From Lepturacanthus savala (Eukaryota; Chordata; Actinopteri; Scombriformes; Trichiuridae): a DNA stretch of 64,000 nucleotides. Below are positions 34,659 to 49,000 of this stretch, one piece after another; positions within the stretch are counted from its first letter, which is position 1; every line of letters begins with the position of its first letter. The notes under the pieces are model-generated. The model worked only from the letters and a program-made list of their open reading frames with translations, was not told where the DNA came from and did not search any database. The stretch is from the NCBI GenBank assembly GCA_030544235.1, contig CM060466.1, positions 4,167,092 to 4,231,091 on the forward strand. Direction: 5' to 3'. Both the position numbers and the translations under genes were made by a program.

Positions 34659-34660
34659 TT
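33980..34660. repeat. Three (AT)n microsatellites between pcgf2 and pip4k2b
   Basis: (AT)n at about 33987-34034, 34147-34232 (with GT end) and 34583-34655. Between them, 34250-34580 holds an ATCGATTAGTTGG-type fragment of the dispersed repeat. Confidence 0.95.
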
Positions 34661-36540
34661 AATCATATCCAGTATTCATTATAATATATGTGTTATGTTA
34701 AAATCTAATAAACTTCCATTCTATTATTATGTAAATATGTTTTATTACAACATTTTAACTACTTCACACAAGATGTGTCCTGCAAATATTTGTGAAAGTT
34801 GACTGAACTGGATGAGGATTGGCTCCAACACTCATTTGTGACATCACAAAGTGTGTGTGTGTGTTGGCCCCGCCTCTTTATCTCAGAGAAACTTTCCAGC
34901 TTTCATTAAACATCTTTCTAGTTTTCTAACGCTGCACAGTGGAAACGCTCAAATGCAGAAACATTAACCTTAACTCAGATTAAAAATCTCCTTTTTTTTG
35001 TCGTGAACTCTTGTCACAATAAAATCTATAAAATATGAGGAGGTGTAAAAGCAGCGAGCGTCAGCAGATGGTGTAGTAGACCCTGTTAAACCGTTGAAGA
35101 GTCAGCACAGTTCATCAAAATATTCAATTTAAAACCTGGTGAGACTCATAAAAATGACACAAATACCAGAAATGCAGACTTTTCTGAGTTAAACATTAGT
35201 GATTCATGTAAAAATGTAAAAAATCTTCCTTATAAATAAAGATTCAGACATTCAGGAGACGTTCAGGTGAATGCAGTGAACAGGAAACATCAGTTGTTGA
35301 CAGGAATCTATTCTGGAAGCTCAGAACAAAGGGTTCATTCACAAAAATGAAGTAAAATTCATGTTAATGAGGAATTATCTGTCATTGATGCAGCCTTGAG
35401 CATGAAACAACTACTACAGCTGCTGGAAATAGTCAAAATTAACCTGGTTGATGAGCAAAATCATTGCAAAAACCTTCACTGGTATAAAAAAACACTCAAA
35501 TAAACCAGAAAAGATTTATAATCAATTTGTTGATGCATATTTGGTTCATAAAATGGTGTAAAATTTGTATTTATCAATTACTAGTCAAGGTAAATAAATC
35601 AAATATATAGAAATAAAGGTATATATACATGTATATGCACATCTAACACACACATAGAGTAGTAAATGGTGAGTTTCTGATAAAAAAATACTGAATAAAT
35701 AATTAAATAAAGAAATAAAGCATTAAAAAAATAAATAAAATAAAATAATTAAATTAAAAATAAATAAAATAAATTAATTAAATTAAAAATAAATTAAAAA
35801 TAAATGAAAATTAAAGTGAAAATTAAATAAAATAAAATAAAATTAAAATTAAATAAAAAATAAAAAGCAATTCAGCTGCTTAGTCCTTAGTTTAAAATGT
35901 CTTTTTTTGTCCAAACCAACAGTCCACAACCCAAAGATCGTCAGTTTATTATTATAGAAGAATAAAGAAACCAGAAAATAACCAGAGAATTTGGGCATTT
36001 TCTTCTAAAATTGACTCAAATTGATAAATTGATTATTAAAACAGTGGGTTATTAATGTTATAGTTGGAAATAATCGATTAACTGACTAATCGTTTCAGCT
36101 GTAATAGCACAGGCCATAAAAAACATGAAAAAATAAACGTTTTGAACTAACAACTATACTAACAGTAGATTAATCTATTGATTTTTGAAATTATTAATAT
36201 AATAATAATAACATATACATATATATGTAGTATATATGGTGAAACCATTTGTTGAACAGTTAGTAAATAATAAAATAACAATTATTTCTCCATTTAAACT
36301 AATGGCACTGTGATATGATGTAAAATCCTGTTTAATCTCATGTGTTAATATCATCTTACAGTTTTACATTGCTCTGTAAAACCACTGCAGTCACCACAGT
36401 AAAGAACAGAGAATGCAGCCTAGACCATGACTCCTCTACTTTATAATGTAGTCAGACCAGAAGCTGTGGCAGCCTCAGGGAGTTCATACTGAACCACAGA
36501 CACATGTTTGGAATTACAATAATATTACACAGCTATTTCT
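34661..36540. other. Intergenic DNA between the head-to-head genes
   Basis: AT-rich with an A/T-only stretch at 35690-35870 (AAATAAAATAAAATTAAAAT) and another dispersed-repeat fragment at 35890-36100. No PSMB3 or other gene is visible, although I recall that gene between PCGF2 and PIP4K2B in human. Confidence 0.5.
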
Positions 36541-36554
36541 TTGATGTTGTTATA

Positions 36555-36656
<102 letters not shown>

Positions 36657-36709
36657 CTGGACTAATGGTCAAACTGTGAAATCAGTGATAACAGAAACAG
36701 GTGACCAGT

Positions 36710-39320
36710 AGTGTATAGAGTATAGTGTATAGTGTATTTAAACCATTGGTCTATATACTATATACTAACTACTATACTATAACTAGTTACTATAACTATA
36801 TACTAACTACTATACTATAACTAAGTTACTATAATTATATACTAACTACTATACTATAACTAAGTTACTATAACTATATACTAACTACTATACTATAACT
36901 AAGTTACTATAACTATATACTAACAACTATACTATAACTAGTTACTATAACTATATACTAACTACTATACTATAACTAGTTACTATAACTATATACTAAC
37001 TACTATACTATAACTAGTAACTATAACTATATACTAACAACTATACTATAACTAGTTACTATAACTATATACTAACTACTATACTATAACTAGTTACTAT
37101 AACTATATACTAACTACTATACTATAACTAGTAACTATAACTATATACTAACTACTATACTATAACTAGTTACTATAACTATATACTAACTACTATACTA
37201 TAACTAGTTACTATAACTATATACTAACTACTATACTATAACTAGTTACTATAACTATATACTAACTACTATACTATAACTAGTAACTATAACTATATAC
37301 TAACTACTATACTATAACTAGTTACTATAACTATATACTAACTACTATACTATAACTATAACTATATACTAACTACTATACTATAACTAAGTTACTATAA
37401 CTATATACTAACAACTATACTATAACTAAGTTACTATAACTATATACTAACTACTATACTATAACTAAGTTACTATAACTATATACTAACAACTATACTA
37501 TAACTAAGTTACTATAACTATATACTAACTACTATACTATAACTAGTTACTATAACTATATACTAACTACTATACTATAACTAGTAACTATAACTATATA
37601 CTAACTACTATACTATAACTAGTTACTTTAACTATATACTAACTACTACACTATAACTAGTTACTATAACTATATACTAACTACTATAACTATATACTAA
37701 CTACTATAACTAGTAACTATAACTATATACTAACTACTATACTATAACTAGTAACTGTATACTAACTACTATACTATAACTAAGTAACTATAACTATATA
37801 CTAACTACTATACTATAACTAAGTTACTATAACTATATACTAACTACTATACTATAACTAAGTTACTATAACTATATACTAACTACTATACTATAACTAG
37901 TTACTATAACTATATACTAACTACTATACTATAACTAGTAACTATAACTATATACTAACTACTATACTATAACTAGTTACTTTAACTATATACTAACTAC
38001 TATACTATAACTAAGTTACTATAACTATATACTAACTACTATAACTAGTAACTATAACTATATACTAACTACTATACTATAACTAGTTACTATAACTATA
38101 CATTAACTACTACACTATAACTAGTAACTATAACTATATACTAACTACTATACTATAACTATAACTATATACTAACTACTATACTATAACTAGTAACTAT
38201 AACTATATACTAACTACTATACTATAACTATAACTATATACTAACTACTATACTATAACTAGTTACTATAACTATATACTAACTATTATACTACAACTGA
38301 GTAACTATAACTATATACTAACTACTATACTATAACTAGTTACTATAACTATATACTAACTACTATACTATAACTAGTAACTATAACTATATACTAACTA
38401 CTATACTATAACTATAACTATATACTAACTACTATACTATAACTAGTTACTATAACTATATACTAACTATTATACTACAACTGAGTAACTATAACTATAT
38501 ACTAACTACTATACTATAACTATAACTATATACTAACTACTATAACTAGTAACTATAACTATATACTAACTACTATAACTAGTAACTATATATTAACTAC
38601 TATACTATAACTGAGTAACTATAACTATATACTAACTGCTATACTATAACTATATACTAACTACTATACTATAACTAGTTACTATAACTATATACTAACT
38701 ATTATACTACAACTGAGTAACTATAACTATATACTAACTACTATACTATAACTATATACTAACTACTATATTATAACTAGTAACTATAACTATATACTAA
38801 CTATTATACTATAACTGAGTAACTATAACTATATACTAACTACTATAACTAGTAACTATAACTATATACTAACTATTTTACTACAACTGAGTAACTATAA
38901 CTATATACTAACTACTATACTATACTATAACTATATACTAACTACTATATTATAACTAGTAACTATAACTATATACTAACTACTATAACTAGTAACTAAA
39001 ACTATATACTAACTATTATACTATAACTGAGTAACTATAACTATATACTAACTACTATATTATAACTAGTAACTATAACTATATACTAACTACTATAACT
39101 AGTAACTAAAACTATATACTAACTATTATACTATAACTAGTAACTATAACTATATACTAACTACTATAACTAGTAACTAAAACTATATACTAACTATTAT
39201 ACTATAACTGAGTAACTATAACTATATACTAACTACTGTAACTAGTAACTATAACTATATACTAACTATTCTACTATAACTGAGTAACTATAACTTTATA
39301 CTATAGTTACTCAGTTATAG
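36710..39320. repeat. 2.6 kb minisatellite, unit about 38-40 bp (ACTATACTATAACTAGTTAC)
   Basis: Units read TATATACTAACTACTATACT then ATAACTAGTTACTATAAC, with variants AAGTTAC, AGTAAC and GAGTAAC, and with some shortened units. More than 60 copies. The last 25 bp (about 39296-39322) are inverted, reading TATAGTTACTCAGTTATAG. It ends about 20 bp before GC-rich promoter sequence. Confidence 0.95.
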
Positions 39321-39334
39321 TGTAAATATATTCA

Positions 39335-39911
39335 GGCATCCAGGGGTTAATTTCCATTGGAAACCGGGGGAACCCCTGCAGTTCCCCTGGCGGCCTGCTG
39401 GGGGCGCTGCGGACTGCGAGGTCGCTGCAGGCGCGGACGCCATCTTGAGGAGACCCTGAACGCAGCGCTGGTTCGGGTTGACTGACAACAATCTGGGGCT
39501 TCATCATGATGGGATTACTCACCAGCAAGTGAGAAGAAGGAAAAAACTAAACAAAAAAAAATAACAAAAACGCATCACGGCACTTTCTTTTTTCGCGGAG
39601 AGCGGAAAAACGGAGAGGAAGCGGACCCGGCCCCCGGCTTGTCTTCCAGGAGAGAGGCCGCCCTGCGGAGCCTGATGGCCGGCTAGCTGCGCTCCGGCCG
39701 CGGCCTGCTCTGGAGGAGGAAGGGTGGTGACGGCGCAAAATGCTGCACCGCTGACGCCGTGGACGACGGGCACGATGCACTTCTAATTATTCACCTTTAA
39801 AAAAAAAAAAAAAAAAAAAACCTTCTTAAACTTTCCCCTTAATCTGCTGTTGCTGTGCCAGTGAAGAAGCTCCTCTTGCGTGAATATTTCCCCCCCGCAA
39901 GCCCCGCAGAC
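39335..39911 (+). promoter_or_regulatory. pip4k2b: Promoter and 5' UTR of pip4k2b
   Basis: GC-rich, CpG-containing block directly after the minisatellite, with a YY1-like GCCATCTTG at 39439-39447. A 20 nt poly-A tract (about 39800-39820) lies between it and the start codon. The transcription start is probably within 39430-39780, by inference. Confidence 0.55.
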
Positions 39912-40055
39912 ATGTCATCCAACTGCACCAGCGCTGCGCCCGTCAGCGCCAGCAAAACCAAGACGAAAAAGAAGCATTTTATAGGACAGAAAGTGAAACT
40001 GTTCCGCGCAAGCGAGCCCATTCTCAGCGTTTTAATGTGGGGTGTCAACCATACG
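39912..40055 (+). CDS. pip4k2b: pip4k2b exon 1
   Basis: 48 codons, [20 protein letters not shown] to VLMWGVNHT, phase 0, donor GTAAAT. Confidence 0.93.
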
Positions 40056-43000
40056 GTAAATAATCCTCAAACACGGTTCTGTTATTGATGATAATCAGTC
40101 TGTTTCATGGGTATTTGTGTGTTTAGACGGAAAAAACTACAAGGTGTTTGCAGGGTTTAAAACGTGTGCGTAAAGCTGCAGCTGCACGAATTGCTATGAG
40201 AGAGAAAGAGGTGGTGGGTGGAGAGGGGAAACAAAAAAATGTGCACGTCCCGAGGCAGTTTGTGCGTTTTTTTCTCAGTGCAAACACACATAACAACGTG
40301 TCTTCATAAATATTAGATTAAAAGAGAGTCCTTTATTTGTCCCACAGTGGGGGAACTGCATTAGCAACAGCAGTAGGGACAGTTCAAGTGACATGCAAGA
40401 AAGAAAAGATTGCACACAGACTATGTATAAATATAGTACAATATAATATAGGATAGATGCACCATATGTACAAGATAGATAGATTATTGCACATGAATTG
40501 CACAGTTTAGTAGATTATTGCACATATATTGAAGAGTGGGGTAGATTATTGCACATATATTGCACAGTTTAGTAGATTATTGTGCATATATTGCACAGTG
40601 GGGTAGTTTATTGCACATGAATTGCACAGTTTAGTAGATCATCACACATATATTGCACAATGAGCTAAATTATTGCACATATATTGCAGAGTGGGGTATA
40701 TTATTGCACATGAATTACACAGTTTAATAGATTATTGCACATATATTGCAGAGTGGGGTAGATCATTGCACATGAATTGCACAGTTCAGTACATTATCGC
40801 ACATATATTGCACAGTGGGCTAAATTATTGCACATATTGCACAGTTAAGTAGATTATTGCACATGGATTGCAGAGTGGGGTAGATTATTGCACATGAATT
40901 GCACAGTTTAATAGATTATTACACATATATTGCAGAGTGGGGTAGATTATTGCACATGGATTGCAGAGTGGGGTAGATTATTGCACATGAATTGCACAGT
41001 TTAATAGATTATTACACATATATTGCAGAGTGGGGTAGATTATTGCACATGGATTGCAGAGTGGGGTAGATTATTGCACATGAATTGCACAGTTTAATAG
41101 ATTATTACACATATATAGCACAGTGGGGTAGATTATTGCACATGAATTGCACAGTTTAATAGATTATTACACATATATTGCAGAGTGGGGTAGATTATTG
41201 CACATGGATTGCAGAGTGGGGTAGATTATTGCACATGAATTGCACAGTTTAATAGATTATTACACATATATTGCAGAGTGGGGTAGATTATTGCACATGG
41301 ATTGCACAGTTTAGTAGATTATTGCACATATATGGCAGAGTGGGGTATATTATTGCACATGGATTGCACAGTTTAGTAGATTATTGCACATATATTGCAG
41401 AGTGGGGTATATTATTACACATGAATTGCACAGTTTAGTAGATTATTGCACATATATTGCAGATTGGGATATATTATTGTACATATGTTGCAGAGTGGGG
41501 TATAGTATTGCACATGAATTGCACAGTTTAGTAGATTATCACACATATATTGCACAGTGGGCTAAATTATTGCCTATATATTGCAGAGTGGGGTATATTA
41601 TTGCACATGGATTGCACAGTTTAGTAGATTATTGCACATATATTGCAGAGTGGGGTATAGTATTGCACATGATTTGCACAGTTTATTAGATTATTGCACA
41701 TCTATTGCAGAGTGGGGTAGATTATTGCACATGGATTGCACAGTTTAGTAGATTATTGCACATCTATTGCAGAGTGGGGTAGATTATTGCACATGGATTG
41801 CACAGTTTAGTAGATTATTGTACATATATTGCACATATGTAGCACAGTGGGGTAGATTATTGCACATGCATTACCACAGTTTAGTAGATTATTGTACATA
41901 TATTGCACAGGTGGTGTAGATTATTGGACATTGAGTGCACAGTTTAGTAGATTATTGCACATATATGGCAGAGTGGGGTATATTATTGCACATGGATTGC
42001 ACAGTTTAGTAGATTATTGCACATATATTGCAGAGTGGGGTATATTGCACATAAATTGCACAATTTAGTATATTATTGCACATGTTTTGCATGGTGGGGT
42101 AGATTGCACATGAATTGCACATGATAAATTATGTTACAGTAGCAGTAACAGTGGAGTTGTCTCTCATATAGATATAACTTTATTGATCCTTTTGGGAGGT
42201 TCCCTCAGGGAAATTGAAGCTCAGACACGTCACATACGGTTAATTTTATAAAACTATAGACACACAAACACAAGAGAAATATGTAAATAAATAACAAAAC
42301 ACCCTAAATACCAACAACGAAAATAAATAGACAACAATGGAAAATAAAAGTAAATTGCCACATTGTTATTGTAAAAGTGCACATGGTATGACGTAGGTGA
42401 GTAGATGGAATTATTGGAAAGACTAGAAATAAATTACTCATGGTTATGCACATTATTATATACATTAATATAAAATATATAGATTATAATACGAGTGTAA
42501 TAGATATACGAGTGAATAAATCCTGGATTGGTTTGGGAGTCGTGAGCTGCTGCAGAGAGCAGCCATGGAGTGGGAGGGAGGGGTGTGACAGGAGCAGCAG
42601 GTTGATGTCCTGCAGCTTCTTCTGTTCTTCAAAATACGAGCTTTTCTGCTTTTTAAAAACATTTTTGCAGCTTCTTCCTTTGCTTCGTCGCCTGCATCCA
42701 GTCGATTCCGTCACATCATCCTCTTATAAATAGGTGCAGGGAATATATCACATTCACTTTTGGCTTCAGACCCCCCCCCCCCACCACCCTCCTCCTCCTC
42801 CTCTGGCTATTAAAAAGCTCAGTGAAGGGCAGATTCAGTGGTGCTGATGATGGATGCAGCTGGGTTTTGTGCACCAGCAGTTTGATTTTGCAGCCTAATG
42901 TGCAATAAAGCTGTTGATGCAGCCTCAAACTTTTTGATTTGAGCATCAGAGCATCGTTTATCTTGTTCTGTCAAAGTGTCATAAATCGTTTCTGAACCAA

Positions 43001-46000
43001 CTGTCATTTGCTGGTTGATGTGAAATTAAAGGAAAATCATGTGTGGATCATATTCTCCTAACTTTTAGAGTTTTTTTTGTTTATTTTGATTGATCTGGGC
43101 AGACATTTTTGTAATGCACAAGACCCACTATACGCTCTATAATGGTGCTTTAATGCTTGATTATGGAAAAAAATCATTATCACGATTGATATTAGTCAAG
43201 TGGTCAGTGGGCCAGTGGTCAAAATGGCCCATTTTACCTGATATCACTCTATATTTATTCTATATATTGTATTTTTCTGATATAAAATCTATGTTTTTAA
43301 GAGTTAGGCATTAAAACATGGCTTTTATTTTGAAGGACATGCAATTTATGAGGTCACATGACCAGGATATCCCTATTGCTCAGGGACTTTTCTCTATTGC
43401 ATAGTAACAATCACTTTATCTTAATTTTTCTGATATAAAATCTATGTTTGTAACAGTTAGACATGAAAACATGGCTTTTATTTTGAAGGACATGCAATTT
43501 ATGAGGTCACATGACCAGGATATCCCTATTGCTCAGGGACTTTTGTCATTTTCTCATAATCAAACGTCTTTTATTCAGAATTTTGGAAAATTTTTACCAA
43601 TTTTTTTTTAATATTAAACCCAAAATTTCTCTCAAATGTTCTAATTAATATTAGATTTGTTGCCATATGGAAAAAATATGCAAATAAGGAAAATTCCCAT
43701 TGACTTTTTCTTGCATATTTTTTTAATTTATCAATTATTTAGGCCATTTTAACATTTTTGCCATATAATATTCCATGCAGTAGAGGGTTAGTCATTGGCC
43801 CAGTGGTCAAAATGGCCCATTTTACCTGATATCACTCTATATTTATTCTATATATTGTGTTTTTGTTGTATTTTTCTGATATAAAATCTATGTTTTCATC
43901 AGTTAGGCATGAAAACATGGCTTTTATTTTGAAGGGCATGCGATTTATCAGGTCACATGACCAGGATATCCCTATTGCTCAGGGACTTTTCTCTATTGCA
44001 TAGTAACAATCACTTTATCTTAATTTTTCTGATATAAAATCTATGTTTTTAACAGTTAGACAAGAAAACATGGCTTTTATTTTGAAGGACATGCAATTTA
44101 TGAGGTCACATGACCAGGATATCCCTATTGCTCATGGACTTTTGTCATTTTCTCATAATCAAACGTCTTTTATTCAGAATTTTGGAAATTTTTTACCAAT
44201 TTTTTAATATTAAACTCAAAATTTCTCTGAAATGTTCTAATTAATAATAGATTTGTTGCCATATGGAAAAATATGCAAATAAGGAAAATTCCCATGGTCA
44301 GAGAGGTGGAAAATAGTTGATGAAAACCAAACCTGGGTTAGAAAAACAGCAAAAACGTTGCCTAAATTTGCAGTTTTTGATCTAAAGCAACAGATCGTTC
44401 AGGTCTAGTGTGAATAAAACATCATGATAACAATCTGAGCCTGGCAGCATAAAGAGTATATCCTCCTTTATAGAGTTTATAGTTGTTTTTCCTGCTAATG
44501 CTGGGAAATCGCAGCTTTAATGATCCTAACTTTAGTTTTCATTGCTTGCATTAGAGTTAGAAGAAAATCCCAATGATTATCTGCCAGAAAAATCACAATT
44601 AAAACCGTTCAGCCCTAAAATTGACAGACTTTGGGGGAAACCAGCACTTTATAGTCTGATATCGACCTGAACGACGGTGAATTGACGAAACAAAAAGCTG
44701 CAGATTTGAGCGTAACCTGCTGACGGTTGTGCATTGAAGTCGAAACGTTTTCCCTCCTCGTTAAACGAGACTAGTGGACGCTGTGAGTAATTAAGGAGGC
44801 GGCTAATGACACGGCTGTGGCTGCAGCATCTCTGAGTGTTTGGCGGCTGAACTTTGGTCGTGGGTGTGTGGCAGCAGCAGCAGCAGCAGCTCAGATCTGG
44901 TGAGTTGAGGTGTGGGCGGGAAGCCGGATCGAAGGCATCAAACAGACTTCTCATCAAAGCTTCCTTCTTCTTCTTCTTGGAAGTAGAATGCATTTTTAAT
45001 GGCTGCCTGGCTGTGATGTCAGAGAAACACACACACACACACACACAGGTGATGTTGTACACCAGTGATTCTCAAACTGGGGTCATTCTCATGAAATCTT
45101 GGTTTTAACCCCTTGACCTCCAGCCCTTTTTTATGTTTAAACACAGAGATGTTGGTCGACACTAAACGACCATTTATTGATCTCAAATAAACATTTTCAT
45201 CCCAAAACAGCAACAAAAAAACACATTTTTTGTTAGTCGCTTCAAACAAGCGACTTTTTACTGTAGTGTTTTTTGGCTGCTAGTTTACTGAGTTTTTGTC
45301 ATAAAGCTACACTGATGGTACCGTTGGACTCGTCACAGTCTCAGCTTTCATATGAGATGTCATTTGTTTGTATAACATGAAGTATCAGAGCGCTAGCCAT
45401 CAAAATGTGGCAAGTGGGTCGGCTTTATGATCGTATACCGATTTTCATATTTGTTAATTAATTAGCTTGGTGTTGGAGTTGTGTTTGGTGTGTGTAAATA
45501 TGACTTATATGTGCTTGTAGTGGAGTTTCTCCTGTTTAATTTGATGTATAGCTTCACTATATTTGTACATGATTAGTGGAGCAACCTCAGGATCCCCCCA
45601 CAGGGAGAACCTGGAGTTTAACGGGTTAAGAATGGAATTTATAGTGAGCAATGGAGGTAATAATGAAATATTAACACTGATTATTAGGATGATTTTGTTG
45701 GTTTCAGACGTCTTTTCGGAGGGAGGAGGGTTAAAAAGGCTTTAAAAAATTAAAAACCCATGATTCCAGGTGGATTATATATTTAAAATTTGTCATTTAT
45801 ACATTTCATGTCAAACAAATCTTGATTTTTGTGCAATAAAATTATAGAAACCAACATGAACACATAATGTACATTTAAAGACCTGATAAATGCTTCTTAA
45901 AACTGTATTTTAATAGTTTTTGACTTTCTCATCTTGCCAAACATTCAATTAATTGCATTAATTAAACAAATATTTGCTTACAAATTAACACATATTTTCC

Positions 46001-49000
46001 AAAACATGTCTTTAAATATCTCATTACCCCAATGGACTAAAATCATCAAAGAAAACCAATTATTTTATTATTAACCTCTCTCTTTACTTCTGTCAAATAT
46101 TTTGTTTGAACTTCTTCATTTTCACTTCCTGACGAGGAAACAGGACATAAAATGAATAAAATAACATGAAATATGTCACGGAGGCTGAGAACGTGAGTCA
46201 TGCTAACGCAAATGCTAACGCTAATGCTAACATTAAAACTAACTCATTAAGCCTTTCCGGCTGAAGGATTTTAACAATTATATCATGGCATTAAGGAAAC
46301 AGAAGGCCGAGTGTTGATGATTCAACTTCTGATAACGTTCTATGCTAATGCTAACGCTTATGCTAACGTTAATGCTAATGCTAACGCAAATGCTAACGCT
46401 AATGCTAACATTAAAACTAACTCATTGAGCCTTTCCGGCTGAAGGATTTTAACAATTATATCATGGCATTAAGGAAACAGAAGGCCGTGTGTTGATGATT
46501 CAACTTCTGATAACGTTCTATGCTAATGCTAATGCTAACGCTTATGCTAACGTTAATGCTAATGCTAACGCTAATGCTAACGCTTATGCTAACGCTAATG
46601 CTAACATTAAAACTAACTCATTGAGCCTTTCCGGCTGAAGGATTTTAACGATTATATCGTGGCATTAAGGAAACAGAAGGAGTGTTGATGATTCAACTTC
46701 TGATAGCGTTCTATGCTAATGCTAACGCTAATGCTAACGTTAATGCTAACATTAAAACTAACTCATGGAGTCTTTCCGGCTGAAGGATTTTAACGATTAT
46801 ATCATGGCATTATGGAAACAAAAGGCCGAGTGTTGATGATTCAACTTCTGATAACGTTCTATGCTAATGCTAACGCTTATGCTAACGTTAATGCTAATGC
46901 TAACACTAATGCTAACGTTAATGCTAATGCTAACACTAATGCTAACGCAAATGCTAACGCTAATGCTAACATTAAAACTAACTCATTGAGCCTTTCCGGC
47001 TGAAGGATTTTAACAATTATATCATGGCATTAAGGAAACAGAAGGCCGAGTGTTGATGATTCAACTTCTGATAACGTTCTATGCTAATGCTAATGCTCAT
47101 GCTAACGTTAATGCTAATGCTAACGCTAATGCTAACATTAAAACTAACTCATTGAGCCTTTCCGGCTGAAGGATTTTAACGATTATATCATGGCATTAAG
47201 GAAACAGAAGGCCGAGTGTTGATGATTCAACTTCTGATAACGTTCTATGCTAATGCTAATGCTAACAGTTATGCTAACGTTAATGCTAACGCAAATGCTA
47301 ACGCTAATGCTAACATTAAAACTAACTCATTGAGCCTTTCCGGCTGAAGGATTTTAATGATTATATCATGGCAATAAGGAAACAGAAGGCCGAGTGTTGA
47401 TGATTCAACTTCTGCTAACGTTAATGCTAATGCTAACACAAATGCTAACGCTAATGCTAACGCTTATGCTAACGCTAATGCTAACATTAAAACTACCTCA
47501 TTGAACCTTTCCGGCTGAAGGATTTTAACAATTATATCATGGCATTAAGGAAACAGAAGGCCATGTGTTGATGATTCAACTTCTGATAACGTTCTATGCT
47601 AATGCTAACACTTATGCTAACGTTAATGCTAACGCTAATGCTAACATTAAAACTAACTCATTGAGCCTTTCCGGCTGAAGGATTTTAACGATTATATAAT
47701 GGCATTAAGGAAACAGAAGGTTGAGTGTTGATGATTCAACTTCTGATAACGTTCTATGCTAATGCTAACGCTTATGCTAACGTTAATGCTAATGCTAACG
47801 CAAATGCTAACGCTAATGCTAACATTAAAACTAACTCATTGAGCCTTTCCGGCTGAAGGATTTTAACAATTATATCATGGCATTAAGGAAACAGAACGCC
47901 GAGTGTTGATGATTCAACTTCTGATAACGTTCTATGCTAATGGTAATGCTAACGCTTATGCTAACGTTAATGCTAACGCTAATGCTAACATTAAAACTAA
48001 CTCATTGAGCCTTTCCGGCTGAAGGATTTAAACGATTGAACGCTGGACTATTGGTCCTTAAAAATAATTTATTTTCACTATAAATCCACAATGACAATAT
48101 AATAATAATAATAATAATTTACTATAATAATTATAAATAATAATAATAATTAATGTAGGACCATTTATATAGAAGACTATCATAATTTAACACAAATAAA
48201 TAAATGTATTTAATTTAGTAGGATTTATTTCATTTTATTTGTGTATTATTTTCTCTTTAAACATGAATTTATTACATTTAAAATGTTATTTTTAATTAAG
48301 TCTAGTATATTTTGAGGTGAAATTGACTTAATTTTAAAATGAAATAAAATGGAAAATCAAATAAACGTGAAAATAATACACAAATACATTTTATGAATTA
48401 ATTAGATGGAAAATTAAATAAATATGGACAATTACTGATATAATTATTTATGTACTGAGGCATCATTTATTTATTTATTCCTGATTATGGCAGTTTCAAT
48501 CCTCCACTTATTTATTTATATTTTTATTTATATTTTAACGCATATTTTGAGAAAAAAAAAAACTTGAAATAAGCTAAATTACCAAATAATTAAAGATAAT
48601 TCTACTCTATTCTCTATTCTATTGAGCCCTGAAAGAACTCCAGTCGTCCTCCAGTGGACCGGATTGGACCCTTAAGTGGCCCGGTTCTGGTCCCCGGACC
48701 ACATATTGGACTTCCTGCTACTAAAACTGGACCACTACATCACTACAAGTGATGAAAACATGATTTTTCTTTAATTTCATGTCAGGAATTTTCATTTCAG
48801 TCCTGATGATGCATGTTTTCCCATCGTTTAAACTTCCTGTGTCACTTTTTTAATTCTATATTAAGCACAAACATCATCTAAGAGGTAGTTTTCATCCAGT
48901 TTTAATAAATAATGGAGTAGACGCTTGGAATCAGGTGATATTTATATGTTATTTCAGCATCATTCCACGTCATTTCTCTGCTTTTCCCTCCGGAGAAGTC

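Noticed and set aside
46812..47003. Asn/Ala repeat frame
   Set aside because: Translation of the ATGCTAACG hexamer run.
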